A DNA stretch of 28,827 nucleotides from a virus. Each line of letters starts with the position of its first letter. Positions within the stretch are counted from its first letter, which is position 1. The DNA is taken from IMG/VR virus record IMGVR_UViG_3300044620_000129, positions 1 to 28,827 of that record, one strand, 5' to 3'. The position numbers and the translations under genes were made by a program. A model generated the notes under the pieces. It saw nothing but the letters and a program-made list of their open reading frames with translations, was not told where the DNA came from and did no database searches. Of this stretch, positions 1 to 7,218 are shown one piece after another.

Positions 1-1540
1 AACCTATGTCGGCAATTACAGCGGTAATTTTACTGGTAATTATACTGGTAATTATCTTGGTCCAATCCCATATTCTGCGCCTTACTCTGCAGCAGGAAAC
101 TTTAGTAGTAACTTTACTGGAAATTATACTGGCATAATTCCTGGATCACCAACTCCTGGACCAAACTATACTGGTTTCTATACTGGGGTCATTCCTGGAT
201 CACCAACTCCTGGACCAACATATACCAGCGTAAACATACTATATTACACTGGTTATTACACAGGTCCAGGTGGTTCTTATACAGGATATTATTCGGGTAC
301 AGCACCATATTCTGGACCAACGTATGGTACACCACCATCTCCTGGACCAAACTATACTGGTACCTATACTGGGTTTTTTGCTGGAGTTGCACCAGGACCA
401 AACTACACTGGTTTCTATGCTGGCGTAATTCCTGGATCTCCAACACCAACAACCTTTACTGGATATTATCAGGGAGCTCCAACTCCTGGACCAAACTATA
501 CTGGTTTCTATTCTGGCGTCATTCCTGGATCTCCAACACCAACAACCTTTACTGGATATTATCAGGGTGCAGGAGTTCCCTACGTTGGTTTTTATACTGG
601 GACGAGAACGTTTACTGGTGAATATGCTAGTGGCGTTGAACCAGGAACATTCCAATACTTCACAGGATACTATCAGGGAATTCTTCCAGGTGGACCAGTA
701 AACTACATTGGATATTTCCAAGGAACTCCAGCGCAGGTGTATTATACTGGATACTATCAAGGTCCAGACTTAGCACCTGGAGAACCAGGAGATTCGTTTA
801 CTGGTGAGTATCTAAGTCCAACACCAGTACCACAATTCTACACTGGTTTTTTTGCTAATATCACCACCCCGACACCAACAGCCTTTACTGGTTATTATCT
901 TGGTCCAGCACCAGCAGGTCCAAACTATATTGGTTACTACACATCTGGTCCAATCCCATTCGCTGGTTCATATAATGGTCCAGGACCAAACTATACTGGG
1001 TTTTATGCAGGAGTAATCATTTCTCCACCAAGTCCGACAAACTTTACTGGGTATTATCAGGGAGCTCCAACTCCTGGTCCAAACTATACTGGTTACTATT
1101 CTGGTGTGATTACTGGATCTCCGACTCCAACAAACTTTACTGGATATTATACTGGAGCGCCTGTACCGACAAATTATACAGGATACTTTACTGGATTTTA
1201 TGCAGGCCCATCAATTCCAGGCAGTAATTATACAGGATTCTTTACTGGAGGCGTAAACTATACTGGTTATTATCTTGCAGGACCAACCGCATATTCTGCG
1301 CAATATTCATCAGCGTTTACACGTTACTTCACTGGAACGATTCCAGGATCGCCGACTCCTACAAACTATACTGGGAATTACGCTGGAACGATTCCAGGAT
1401 CACCGACTCCTGGACCAAACTATACTGGATTTTATACAGGATTTTTCTCTGGTGTAGGAACAGCATATACTGGGTTTTACTCTGGTCTAACAAACTACTC
1501 TGGAACTTATTCAGGCAGTTATATAAATAGTTTTACAGGA
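1..1540 (+). repeat. Degenerate 12-bp-period coding repeat with Pro-rich inserts
   Basis: The DNA encodes a four-residue period, aromatic-(Thr/Ser)-Gly-any. Longer units are superimposed: a perfect 47-bp copy pair at 428-474 and 521-567 (offset 93 bp, 31 codons), and recurring blocks encoding P-G-S-P-T-P-G-P-N-Y-T-G. These look like recent tandem duplications within an older short repeat. Confidence 0.85.
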
Positions 1541-1615
1541 AATTACTCTGGCGCAACAATTCAAGCGACCAAAGATACAGTTTCGACAATTAAATTGTGG
1601 ATTAGGACTGCATAA
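1..1615 (+). CDS. Tetrapeptide-repeat (N-Y-T-G type) putative tail fibre/adhesin, 5'-truncated by window
   Basis: The frame is open from the first base of the window (first full codon at 2) to the TAA at 1613-1615, so the start lies outside. Almost the whole visible protein, about 537 residues, is a repeat in which Gly recurs every fourth residue, preceded by Thr/Ser and an aromatic residue (N-Y-T-G, G-F-Y-T-G). It is interspersed with Pro-rich linkers of the type P-G-S-P-T-P-G-P. There are no Cys residues, membrane segments or enzyme motifs. The C-terminal T-V-S-T-I-K-L-W-I-R-T-A is nearly identical to that of the next gene, which starts 2 bases downstream. Position among fibre genes of a T4-like phage suggests a virion surface fibre; this is inference. 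Reverse-strand open frames here come from the repeat's codon use. Confidence 0.8.
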   Translation, partial: TYVGNYSGNFTGNYTGNYLGPIPYSAPYSAAGNFSSNFTGNYTGIIPGSPTPGPNYTGFYTGVIPGSPTPGPTYTSVNILYYTGYYTGPGGSYTGYYSGTAPYSGPTYGTPPSPGPNYTGTYTGFFAGVAPGPNYTGFYAGVIPGSPTPTTFTGYYQGAPTPGPNYTGFYSGVIPGSPTPTTFTGYYQGAGVPYVGFYTGTRTFTGEYASGVEPGTFQYFTGYYQGILPGGPVNYIGYFQGTPAQVYYTGYYQGPDLAPGEPGDSFTGEYLSPTPVPQFYTGFFANITTPTPTAFTGYYLGPAPAGPNYIGYYTSGPIPFAGSYNGPGPNYTGFYAGVIISPPSPTNFTGYYQGAPTPGPNYTGYYSGVITGSPTPTNFTGYYTGAPVPTNYTGYFTGFYAGPSIPGSNYTGFFTGGVNYTGYYLAGPTAYSAQYSSAFTRYFTGTIPGSPTPTNYTGNYAGTIPGSPTPGPNYTGFYTGFFSGVGTAYTGFYSGLTNYSGTYSGSYINSFTGNYSGATIQATKDTVSTIKLWIRTA

Positions 1616-1617
1616 AA

Positions 1618-3285
1618 ATGGTATTGAGAAATAAATCTTCAGCAACACCCGTTTCTGCTGCAAACTGGCAGGGTCTCCAGCAGATGTCTGTTGAAGAGGT
1701 GAAGAACTATATCGCACAAACTCTGACAGTTTCCTTTGGTGCAAACTCAGATGGTACAGGCACGGCAGAAATAAACATTACCACAAACAACAGTGGTTCT
1801 GGTACTACAATCGGAACATTCTCAGATACGGATCGCCAAGAAGCAACTGGTACTCATCCTGCAACTGGTGCTGTTGACACTGTTACATATACTGCTAAAC
1901 AGGTTACTGCAGTTGCTACGGAAAATATTACTAATCGTCCTCTAAAATATGACGACGGTATCAAAGAACTGACAGATGCTCAGATTGATACTGAGATTCT
2001 GGATTATGCTATTAATGCGATGGTCTCCGAAACAACTTATACTGCAGGACAGTATAGACTACAACCAACTGCACCAACAGGCGGCACATGGGTTTCGCGT
2101 TATACTCTAACAGATGTTGCCAATGGTGGAAACACAGTAACATATCTGTGGCAGAAAACTGCTGCGACTACTCTTTCAGACTCCAATTTAAAACCACTGA
2201 AACTTATTGACACCAAAGATGTCAAAGAAATGTCATCTTCGGAAATTCTACAGATGCTTCCGAATTTCAGAAACAGAATTGTTGATAGTGGCGTAGGATT
2301 GTATAAGGTGCAATCATCTGCTCCTGTTTCTGGTGGAACGTGGGTCGAACTTGGTGATCAATTTGCAGATACACGCGAACAAGTAACGCCACAGAACTAT
2401 CTGGGTAACTTCAGCGGTAACTATGCTGGAACATTCTCCGGATCTAGAAATTATTCTGCGAACTATGCTGGAACATATTCTGGTGTATTCGCAAATAACT
2501 TTAGCGGTGGATATGTTGGACCAGCAAACTATTCAGGAGCATATTCTGGTTCATTCGCAAATAACTTTAGCGGTGGATATGTTGGACCAGCAAACTATTC
2601 AGGAACTTACTCACAAGGTTTCACTGGTAACTATGTCGGCAACTATGTCGGTACTGCTGGTTATTCTGGAAATTACACGCAAAACTTTAGTGGTAACTAC
2701 ACAGGAACATATGCTGGTTCTAGAAACTATGCAGGAACCTATGCGGGCAACTATCTAGGGACATATTCGAGAAACTTCTCTGGAACATATACTCTATTCT
2801 TCGGTGGTTTCGTCGGTGGTAATTTCGTTGGCAACTACCTAGGATCGTTCAGCGGAAATTACCTTGGAAACTATTCAGGTTCTAGAAACTATGCGGGCAA
2901 CTATGCTGGAACATATCTCGGTACATACTTAGGATACTTTACTGGTAACTATGTTGGACCAGCAACCTACTCCGGAACATATTCTGGGACCTACACAGGG
3001 TTCTTCTCTGGTAATTATGCTGGAACTGCAACATACACTGGTAACTATACTGGATACTTTACAGGGTTTTACACTGGATTCTTTGCAGGAACTGCAACAT
3101 ACACTGGAAATTACACAGGTTTCTTCACAGGAAACTACACTGGGTTCTATGCTGGTTCTAGAAACTATACAGGTAACTACATTGGAAACTTCAGTGGAAC
3201 ATACTCCAATAACTTCTCTGGCGCAACAGTGATTGAAACAAAAGAAACTGTATCGACGATAAAACTTTGGGTTCGCACAGCATAA
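1618..3285 (+). CDS. Tetrapeptide-repeat putative tail fibre/adhesin with unique N-terminal head
   Basis: This 555-residue protein has two parts. Residues 1-260 are non-repetitive: an opening helix-like stretch (S-V-E-E-V-K-N-Y-I), Thr-rich beta-type sequence, and two similar elements (Y-R-L-Q-P-T-A-P-T-G-G-T-W-V and Y-K-V-Q-S-S-A-P-V-S-G-G-T-W-V) at about 143 and 231. Residues 261-538 are an N-Y-x-G tetrapeptide repeat broken by G-S-R-N-Y and G-P-A-N-Y segments. The C-terminus T-V-S-T-I-K-L-W-V-R-T-A matches the upstream paralogue. The ATG lies 2 bases after the previous stop, so the two genes are probably co-transcribed and translationally coupled. The head may attach the fibre to the virion, with the repeat as shaft; that is inference. 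I know of no named family for it. Confidence 0.8.
   Translation: MVLRNKSSATPVSAANWQGLQQMSVEEVKNYIAQTLTVSFGANSDGTGTAEINITTNNSGSGTTIGTFSDTDRQEATGTHPATGAVDTVTYTAKQVTAVATENITNRPLKYDDGIKELTDAQIDTEILDYAINAMVSETTYTAGQYRLQPTAPTGGTWVSRYTLTDVANGGNTVTYLWQKTAATTLSDSNLKPLKLIDTKDVKEMSSSEILQMLPNFRNRIVDSGVGLYKVQSSAPVSGGTWVELGDQFADTREQVTPQNYLGNFSGNYAGTFSGSRNYSANYAGTYSGVFANNFSGGYVGPANYSGAYSGSFANNFSGGYVGPANYSGTYSQGFTGNYVGNYVGTAGYSGNYTQNFSGNYTGTYAGSRNYAGTYAGNYLGTYSRNFSGTYTLFFGGFVGGNFVGNYLGSFSGNYLGNYSGSRNYAGNYAGTYLGTYLGYFTGNYVGPATYSGTYSGTYTGFFSGNYAGTATYTGNYTGYFTGFYTGFFAGTATYTGNYTGFFTGNYTGFYAGSRNYTGNYIGNFSGTYSNNFSGATVIETKETVSTIKLWVRTA
2398..3225 (+). repeat. N-Y-x-G coding repeat with 66-bp tandem duplication
   Basis: The 12-bp period runs throughout. 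A 52-bp segment at 2487-2538 is repeated exactly at 2553-2604 (offset 66 bp, 22 codons). A block encoding G-S-R-N-Y recurs several times. Unlike the upstream gene this array has almost no Pro. Confidence 0.85.
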
Positions 3286-3291
3286 AAACCC

Positions 3292-3320
3292 TTGACTTTT
3301 GGGATAAAATAGCGTATATA
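3292..3320 (+). promoter_or_regulatory. Sigma70-like promoter (TTGACT, 17 bp, TATATA)
   Basis: TTGACT at 3292-3297 and TATATA at 3315-3320 are separated by 17 bases, immediately after the repeat-protein gene and 37 bases before the ATG at 3357. There is no TATAAATA late element here. The same TTGACTTT-type -35 occurs before uvsY, which suggests both are read by host-type holoenzyme at early or middle times. Confidence 0.65.
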
Positions 3321-3356
3321 TAATAGTGAGAAAAATATTTTTTAATGGAGATTTGA

Positions 3357-3812
3357 ATGAGTACTACGCGAACTATTGAAAACCCTTACTGGGCGAATAA
3401 AGAAAAACAACATGTCATCGCAGAGTTCGTTTATCCTGATACGGGTAAACGAGCAACTGCATCGATTATGAACGATGGAACTAATCGTGACTTTGACGAA
3501 TTGATGAAGAAGTTTAGCGTCGAGCAAATTGATGCGAATACCAAGAAACGGTTTGATGACCGCAACCAACATATCAAACATAATATTGAACGGCAGAAAG
3601 TTGATAAGACACGTATGCAGCAAGAGCAACTGTTCGCTGCGAAACTAGATGCATTTGAAATCGACTTGATCAAGTCCTCGAAGAATCGCGAGTTGAAGTC
3701 TAAGATTCGTAAAGCAAAGAACATCATGGAAGTAACTGCCTATACTGTCATTCTTCTACAGCAAGAAGAAGCAAACACTGCTATTATCAGAGAAGCAGTT
3801 GATGCCGAATAA
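3357..3812 (+). CDS. Conserved hypothetical protein of T4-like phages, charged and helical
   Basis: This is a 151-residue soluble protein. The N-terminal part (residues 8-50) holds N-P-Y-W and a short beta-like segment ending T-A-S-I-M-N-D-G. Residues 60-125 are highly charged and probably helical, with K-S-S-K-N-R-E-L-K-S-K-I-R-K-A-K. A hydrophobic helix, M-E-V-T-A-Y-T-V-I-L-L, follows at about residue 124. The start follows a good ribosome site (TGGAGAT). I recall similar proteins of unknown role in marine T4-like phages but cannot name a function. It is the first gene behind the 3292 promoter, and its end overlaps the next gene by 11 bases. Confidence 0.8.
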   Translation: MSTTRTIENPYWANKEKQHVIAEFVYPDTGKRATASIMNDGTNRDFDELMKKFSVEQIDANTKKRFDDRNQHIKHNIERQKVDKTRMQQEQLFAAKLDAFEIDLIKSSKNRELKSKIRKAKNIMEVTAYTVILLQQEEANTAIIREAVDAE

Positions 3813-4497
3813 TGGTTTCCTCTACGTCGCAACAGTAAGAAAGGGGTATTACAGAGCAGCAAGGAATTCTGCTATATCTCTGCGCGACTTTTATCCTGAT
3901 GCACATATCACATTCTTTACACATGAAGAATGGGTTCAACCAGATGATTATGAAATCTTCGATACAATCATTACTGAAAATGTTCCGAGAGACAAGCGAG
4001 CAAAACTGTGGGCGCTTGATCAGACACCATATGACTTGACCGTCTACATGGATTGTGATACGGAAGTTGAACATGAAGACATAACTAAGATCTTTGATCA
4101 GATTCCCGAAGATGTAGATGTGTTGTTTACTGCTAATCGTCCATACAATGCAGCAATAACTAAACTCTCAGACACTGAAGAAATGACTGAGCATTGTGGT
4201 CTGTTCGTCTATCGAAATAATGATCATACACTAAAACTAATGCGTGCTTGGTATGATGAGTATTGGGAACAGAATAAACCAGGATGGGATCGTAAGCATT
4301 ATCCTGAATCTGCTCTGCAGTGGGACACATTCACAATGTGGAGACTACTAAATCACTTTGATTTTGGTGTCAAGACTGCGAGATTCCCCGACCCAGATGC
4401 CAGATGGAACTTTGTTTCAGGTTACAAAGAAGAAGAATTACAGGGTCAACCAATAGTAATTTATCATTACACAATTCCACATTCCTTATTGAGTTAA
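3802..4497 (+). CDS. Glycosyltransferase-like protein (GT-A fold, DxD)
   Basis: From ATG 3802 the protein has 231 residues; an in-frame TTG at 3799 is a less likely start. The N-terminal strand F-L-Y-V-A-T, the following helix with alternating Arg/Lys, and V-Y-M-D-C-D-T-E with the D-C-D pair at about 84-86 fit a nucleotide-sugar transferase with a metal-binding DxD. Near the C-terminus P-I-V-I-Y-H-Y-T supplies a His that could be the second metal ligand, as in GT8-like enzymes. Donor and acceptor cannot be read from the sequence. It overlaps the preceding gene by 11 bases and lies 11 bases before the oxygenase-like gene, so the three are one cassette. It is divergent in sequence from the four minus-strand enzymes at 6535-9449. 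Confidence 0.7.
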   Translation: MPNNGFLYVATVRKGYYRAARNSAISLRDFYPDAHITFFTHEEWVQPDDYEIFDTIITENVPRDKRAKLWALDQTPYDLTVYMDCDTEVEHEDITKIFDQIPEDVDVLFTANRPYNAAITKLSDTEEMTEHCGLFVYRNNDHTLKLMRAWYDEYWEQNKPGWDRKHYPESALQWDTFTMWRLLNHFDFGVKTARFPDPDARWNFVSGYKEEELQGQPIVIYHYTIPHSLLS

Positions 4498-4508
4498 ACA
4501 GGACACAC

Positions 4509-5186
4509 ATGCTACAATTTACAAATTCAGTTTCTAAAGAACTAAGTGATATTCTAGAACCATTTACCCAATGGTTCTTTGAGCAAAATGATCAACATCT
4601 TGTTCTCGGACCACAAGACATGCAAGAAAAGCGTGCTGGTGGATTGAATGTGGATACTGCTACTGATCAGCAGTACTTAAATCATATTGTTAACAAGGGC
4701 GAGAAACATGTTGGGTTTCCAGAAGTCGCAGTGTGTACCGACATGGGCACAGCGCATGGGCAACCATGGTTCCCTTCTGAATATGGAAGAAGGCAACAAG
4801 AAACTAATAAAGAATTGATGTATTACCTTGGTGCAAAAAATAATGCGGTCTTCACATACTACCCTGAAAATGGTTTTATGGGTTGGCATACCAACTGGAA
4901 TGCAGCAGGATATAATATTCTAATTACATATAATTCAGAAGAAAACGGTGGTTACTTTCGTTACCTAGATCCAGTAACAAAAGAAGTTGTTACTATGGTC
5001 GATCCAAAAGGATGGTCATGTAAGGTTGGATATTTTGGCGACCGCAGCGATCCAAATAAAATCATCTATCATTGTTGTGGCAATTCTGCAAAGAGATTGA
5101 CATTAGGTTACGTTGTTCCGCATCTCGATATCTGGCGTTCCATGATCGAAGACATCTCGGGCGAGGATGCTTCTCACTTCGGTTAA
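4509..5186 (+). CDS. 2OG-Fe(II) oxygenase-like protein
   Basis: The most likely start is ATG 4509, giving 225 residues; the frame is open further upstream, but that part overlaps the previous gene. The core G-W-H-T-N-W-N (H127, N129), strands G-Y-N-I-L-I-T and G-G-Y-F-R-Y-L-D-P, then Y-H-C-C with H188 and R196 in R-L-T-L-G-Y resemble the double-stranded beta-helix of 2-oxoglutarate/Fe(II) oxygenases. The usual H-x-D/E...H...R set would be H127-x-N129...H188...R196, so Asn replaces the acidic ligand, as far as I can align it. Such genes are common in T4-like marine phages and are usually unassigned. Hydroxylation of a neighbouring structural protein is a guess. Its stop overlaps the stop of the convergent minus-strand operon. 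Confidence 0.6.
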   Translation: MLQFTNSVSKELSDILEPFTQWFFEQNDQHLVLGPQDMQEKRAGGLNVDTATDQQYLNHIVNKGEKHVGFPEVAVCTDMGTAHGQPWFPSEYGRRQQETNKELMYYLGAKNNAVFTYYPENGFMGWHTNWNAAGYNILITYNSEENGGYFRYLDPVTKEVVTMVDPKGWSCKVGYFGDRSDPNKIIYHCCGNSAKRLTLGYVVPHLDIWRSMIEDISGEDASHFG

Positions 5187-5887
5187 TCTTTAATCTTTTG
5201 ACGTTCTTTATGCTTTGCCAATAGTTCTTCTAAGATAGTCAAACTTTCGTGCATCTTTTCAATATCATCCAGCATCTTTGGAACGGCAACTGATGCTTGG
5301 TTTATAATTGCTTGTTCGTAGTTTGCGCGAGGAATGGTAGCAAGTTCAATTCTTCTGCGTTTAAAGAAATCTTTTATTCTGCTCAATAAAGTAGGTTTCC
5401 GTGCCTGCACCATGTTCAACTGACTACCTTTCTGGTCAGTTGCCTGTTGGCGCATCTTTACGATTTGATCTTCTCGTGCCTTTTCTGCTGCCTTTTTTTC
5501 TGCGGCAAGTTTTTCATTTACTTCTCTAAGAATCCGCAATTCTTCCATCAATTGCGGATCTGTCACATGCACAGTTTCTACAACAGTTTCAATTACGACA
5601 GGAGGATTTTCTACAATCTCTTTTGCTTTAGCAATTGTTTCTGCTACTATTTTCGATTCTTCTTCTACTGCAAGTTTCTGCCGCTGCAATTCTTCATGTT
5701 TTTCTTGTGCGATTCTTTCTCTATCAAGTTCTTCTTGAGAAGGCTCAATTGTTTCTACCTCTACCGCTTCTTGCATATTCCCGTCTATCCACTCTTGTTC
5801 TTCAACAATTTCCAGTGGAGGAGTCGATACTAGTGGTTCTGGAATATAATCTTGTGGTGGTGGCGCAACGACCCTTGCTCTTGCCAT
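5183..5887 (-). CDS. Glu/Lys-rich coiled-coil protein, unknown function
   Basis: This 234-residue protein is last in the minus-strand operon. A Pro-rich N-terminus (A-P-P-P-Q-D-Y-I-P-E-P) is followed by a long charged helix at about residues 50-150, with many Glu, Lys and Gln and heptad-like spacing. A basic patch, I-K-D-F-F-K-R-R-R, lies near 172, and a second helical segment forms the C-terminus. There is no signal peptide or membrane helix. The start has AGGA upstream and lies one base after the stop of the methyltransferase-like gene. Its 3' end shares TTAA with the convergent oxygenase-like gene. It could be a scaffold or structural adaptor; no family is recognised. Confidence 0.7.
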   Translation of the reverse strand: MARARVVAPPPQDYIPEPLVSTPPLEIVEEQEWIDGNMQEAVEVETIEPSQEELDRERIAQEKHEELQRQKLAVEEESKIVAETIAKAKEIVENPPVVIETVVETVHVTDPQLMEELRILREVNEKLAAEKKAAEKAREDQIVKMRQQATDQKGSQLNMVQARKPTLLSRIKDFFKRRRIELATIPRANYEQAIINQASVAVPKMLDDIEKMHESLTILEELLAKHKERQKIKD

Positions 5888-5888
5888 A

Positions 5889-6548
5889 TTACTTTGTTCC
5901 TATTACCATGAAGCGATCGAAGTTTACTTTGCCATCCCAAGACCAATATGATTGTTCTATTTGTCCCTGATATAAAACATCACTAACACCGATATTTTCG
6001 ATGTGTTCCTCTATAGTCGGAACACAATTAATACCATACATCTCTTTGAATACATTGGATGACTGGCAAGCAAAAATACAATCTGGATTTGCGGTTGTCA
6101 TTTTCTTTAACGGATACATGGTCTCGCAGCAAAGAGAAACAACTAAATCTGTTTCTAATGCATTGATGTCATGATAAGCAAAGGGAATATCCCAGTTGAT
6201 GTGATTTAGTTCGATGTCCCTGTCATCATTATAGTGACGATTAAACACCTTTGATAATTCTAGTGCGTCTTTATCAATATCAATCAGATTGATTTTCTTG
6301 ACATTCAGATTTTCACAGAGAAGTGGAACCAGAGGAAATCCTAACCAAGAATTTAGGATTGTAATATCCAGAGGATTTGAATCTAGAGTCAATCTCTGTA
6401 GGTTTTCCACCAACCAGATAGCAGCATCCATCGTGTTTGGGTTCATAGACTTGCGAAAGTCTTCGTGTTTCCAAGGCATTTCATGATTGATCTTATCCAG
6501 ACCATCACCCCAATTACGATAGTTATTCAAAAAATTATAGTTTAACAT
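5889..6548 (-). CDS. SAM-dependent methyltransferase-like protein
   Basis: I take ATG 6548, after a GGAAAG site, giving 219 residues; a start at 6572 is possible but has no ribosome site. The middle of the protein has the Rossmann-like series I-T-I-L-N-S-W-L-G-F, then K-I-N-L-I-D-I-D-K-D-A-L-E-L-S-K with an acidic end to the second strand, then V-V-S-L-C-C-E-T-M. This resembles motifs I, II and IV of class I methyltransferases, but motif I lacks the usual G-x-G-x-G. It overlaps the preceding glycosyltransferase gene by 14 bases. The substrate is unknown. It may modify a sugar or protein together with its neighbours, which is inference. Confidence 0.55.
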   Translation of the reverse strand: MLNYNFLNNYRNWGDGLDKINHEMPWKHEDFRKSMNPNTMDAAIWLVENLQRLTLDSNPLDITILNSWLGFPLVPLLCENLNVKKINLIDIDKDALELSKVFNRHYNDDRDIELNHINWDIPFAYHDINALETDLVVSLCCETMYPLKKMTTANPDCIFACQSSNVFKEMYGINCVPTIEEHIENIGVSDVLYQGQIEQSYWSWDGKVNFDRFMVIGTK

Positions 6549-7218
6549 CTTGTGGTCTTTCCATTGAATCATATAAACAAATAAGAGGCTCTTCGCGGAT
6601 AACTTGTTCTCTCACATCTGTCGGCCAAATATATCCGTAGTTGTAACTGTATACCCAACCATCAGGGAAATGATTGATTTTTAGTAGACGATCTCTCTGA
6701 TGACCAAAAAGATTATCAAGACCTCGATAATAATAAAACATCTGATCAGGATAATCTCTAGCGAATTTGGTAATCTTATCGATATCTAATCTGTCGTTCC
6801 ATCTCAACACACTAGAATTTAGATCCGTATATTTGTATGGAATCTCTTTCGTATCCTCTTTCATTTTATTCATATTGTGCCAGTGAGTACGAACAAAAGT
6901 TAAACCATCTTCTGGATCGTGGTCTACAATACAATCAATATTATTTTGAATACCAATATCTAAATCGAGAAATAGTTTTTCGCCCTGTTGTCGAACGACT
7001 CGTCGATTAAACAAGTATAGTTTATTCCACCATTTTTCATAGTAGTTATCAGCAGGAAGAGGAATTACATTGACTTCTGGGTGCAAACCAACAGAATGTT
7101 CAGTTAAACAGTAAAAATTGAAATCAGTTGTTATATGTTCTTTACATTGCTCGAGGATAAGATTAACATGTTCTGAATCATATTTAAATCCCCACTTCAC
7201 TGTGTATATATTAATCAT
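6535..7218 (-). CDS. Glycosyltransferase-like protein, paralogue 4 of a tandem set
   Basis: Start ATG 7218 overlaps the upstream stop as ATGA and has GGA 7 bases before it; the frame opens further only from a TTG at 7230. The protein has 227 residues. It begins M-I-N-I-Y-T-V-K-W-G-F-K-Y, matching the K-W/Y-G-x-K-Y signature of the three genes before it. L-F-L-D-L-D-I-G-I-Q (D85, D87) is the DxD-type metal site. A later N-S-S-V-L-R-W and F-P-D-G-W-V-Y-S-Y-N-Y-G are shared with the paralogues. The family is probably a GT-A nucleotide-sugar transferase; donor and acceptor are unknown. It is shorter than paralogues 2 and 3. Confidence 0.65.
   Translation of the reverse strand: MINIYTVKWGFKYDSEHVNLILEQCKEHITTDFNFYCLTEHSVGLHPEVNVIPLPADNYYEKWWNKLYLFNRRVVRQQGEKLFLDLDIGIQNNIDCIVDHDPEDGLTFVRTHWHNMNKMKEDTKEIPYKYTDLNSSVLRWNDRLDIDKITKFARDYPDQMFYYYRGLDNLFGHQRDRLLKINHFPDGWVYSYNYGYIWPTDVREQVIREEPLICLYDSMERPQDVKL

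Noticed and set aside
189-760. Reverse-strand open frames across the repeat gene
   Set aside because: They read the complement of the Gly/Tyr repeat, have low-complexity composition, no ribosome sites, and sit entirely within the strong plus-strand frame.
2423-3232. Second-frame open stretches inside the repeat array
   Set aside because: They are produced by the regular repeat codons in another frame, with the same periodicity and no independent start signals.
1-3285. CRISPR-like array
   Set aside because: The short repeats have no regular unique spacers, keep an open frame and encode a periodic protein.
4404-4508. Extended N-terminus of the oxygenase-like gene
   Set aside because: It lies within the end of the glycosyltransferase gene, and the sequence before ATG 4509 shows no domain character.
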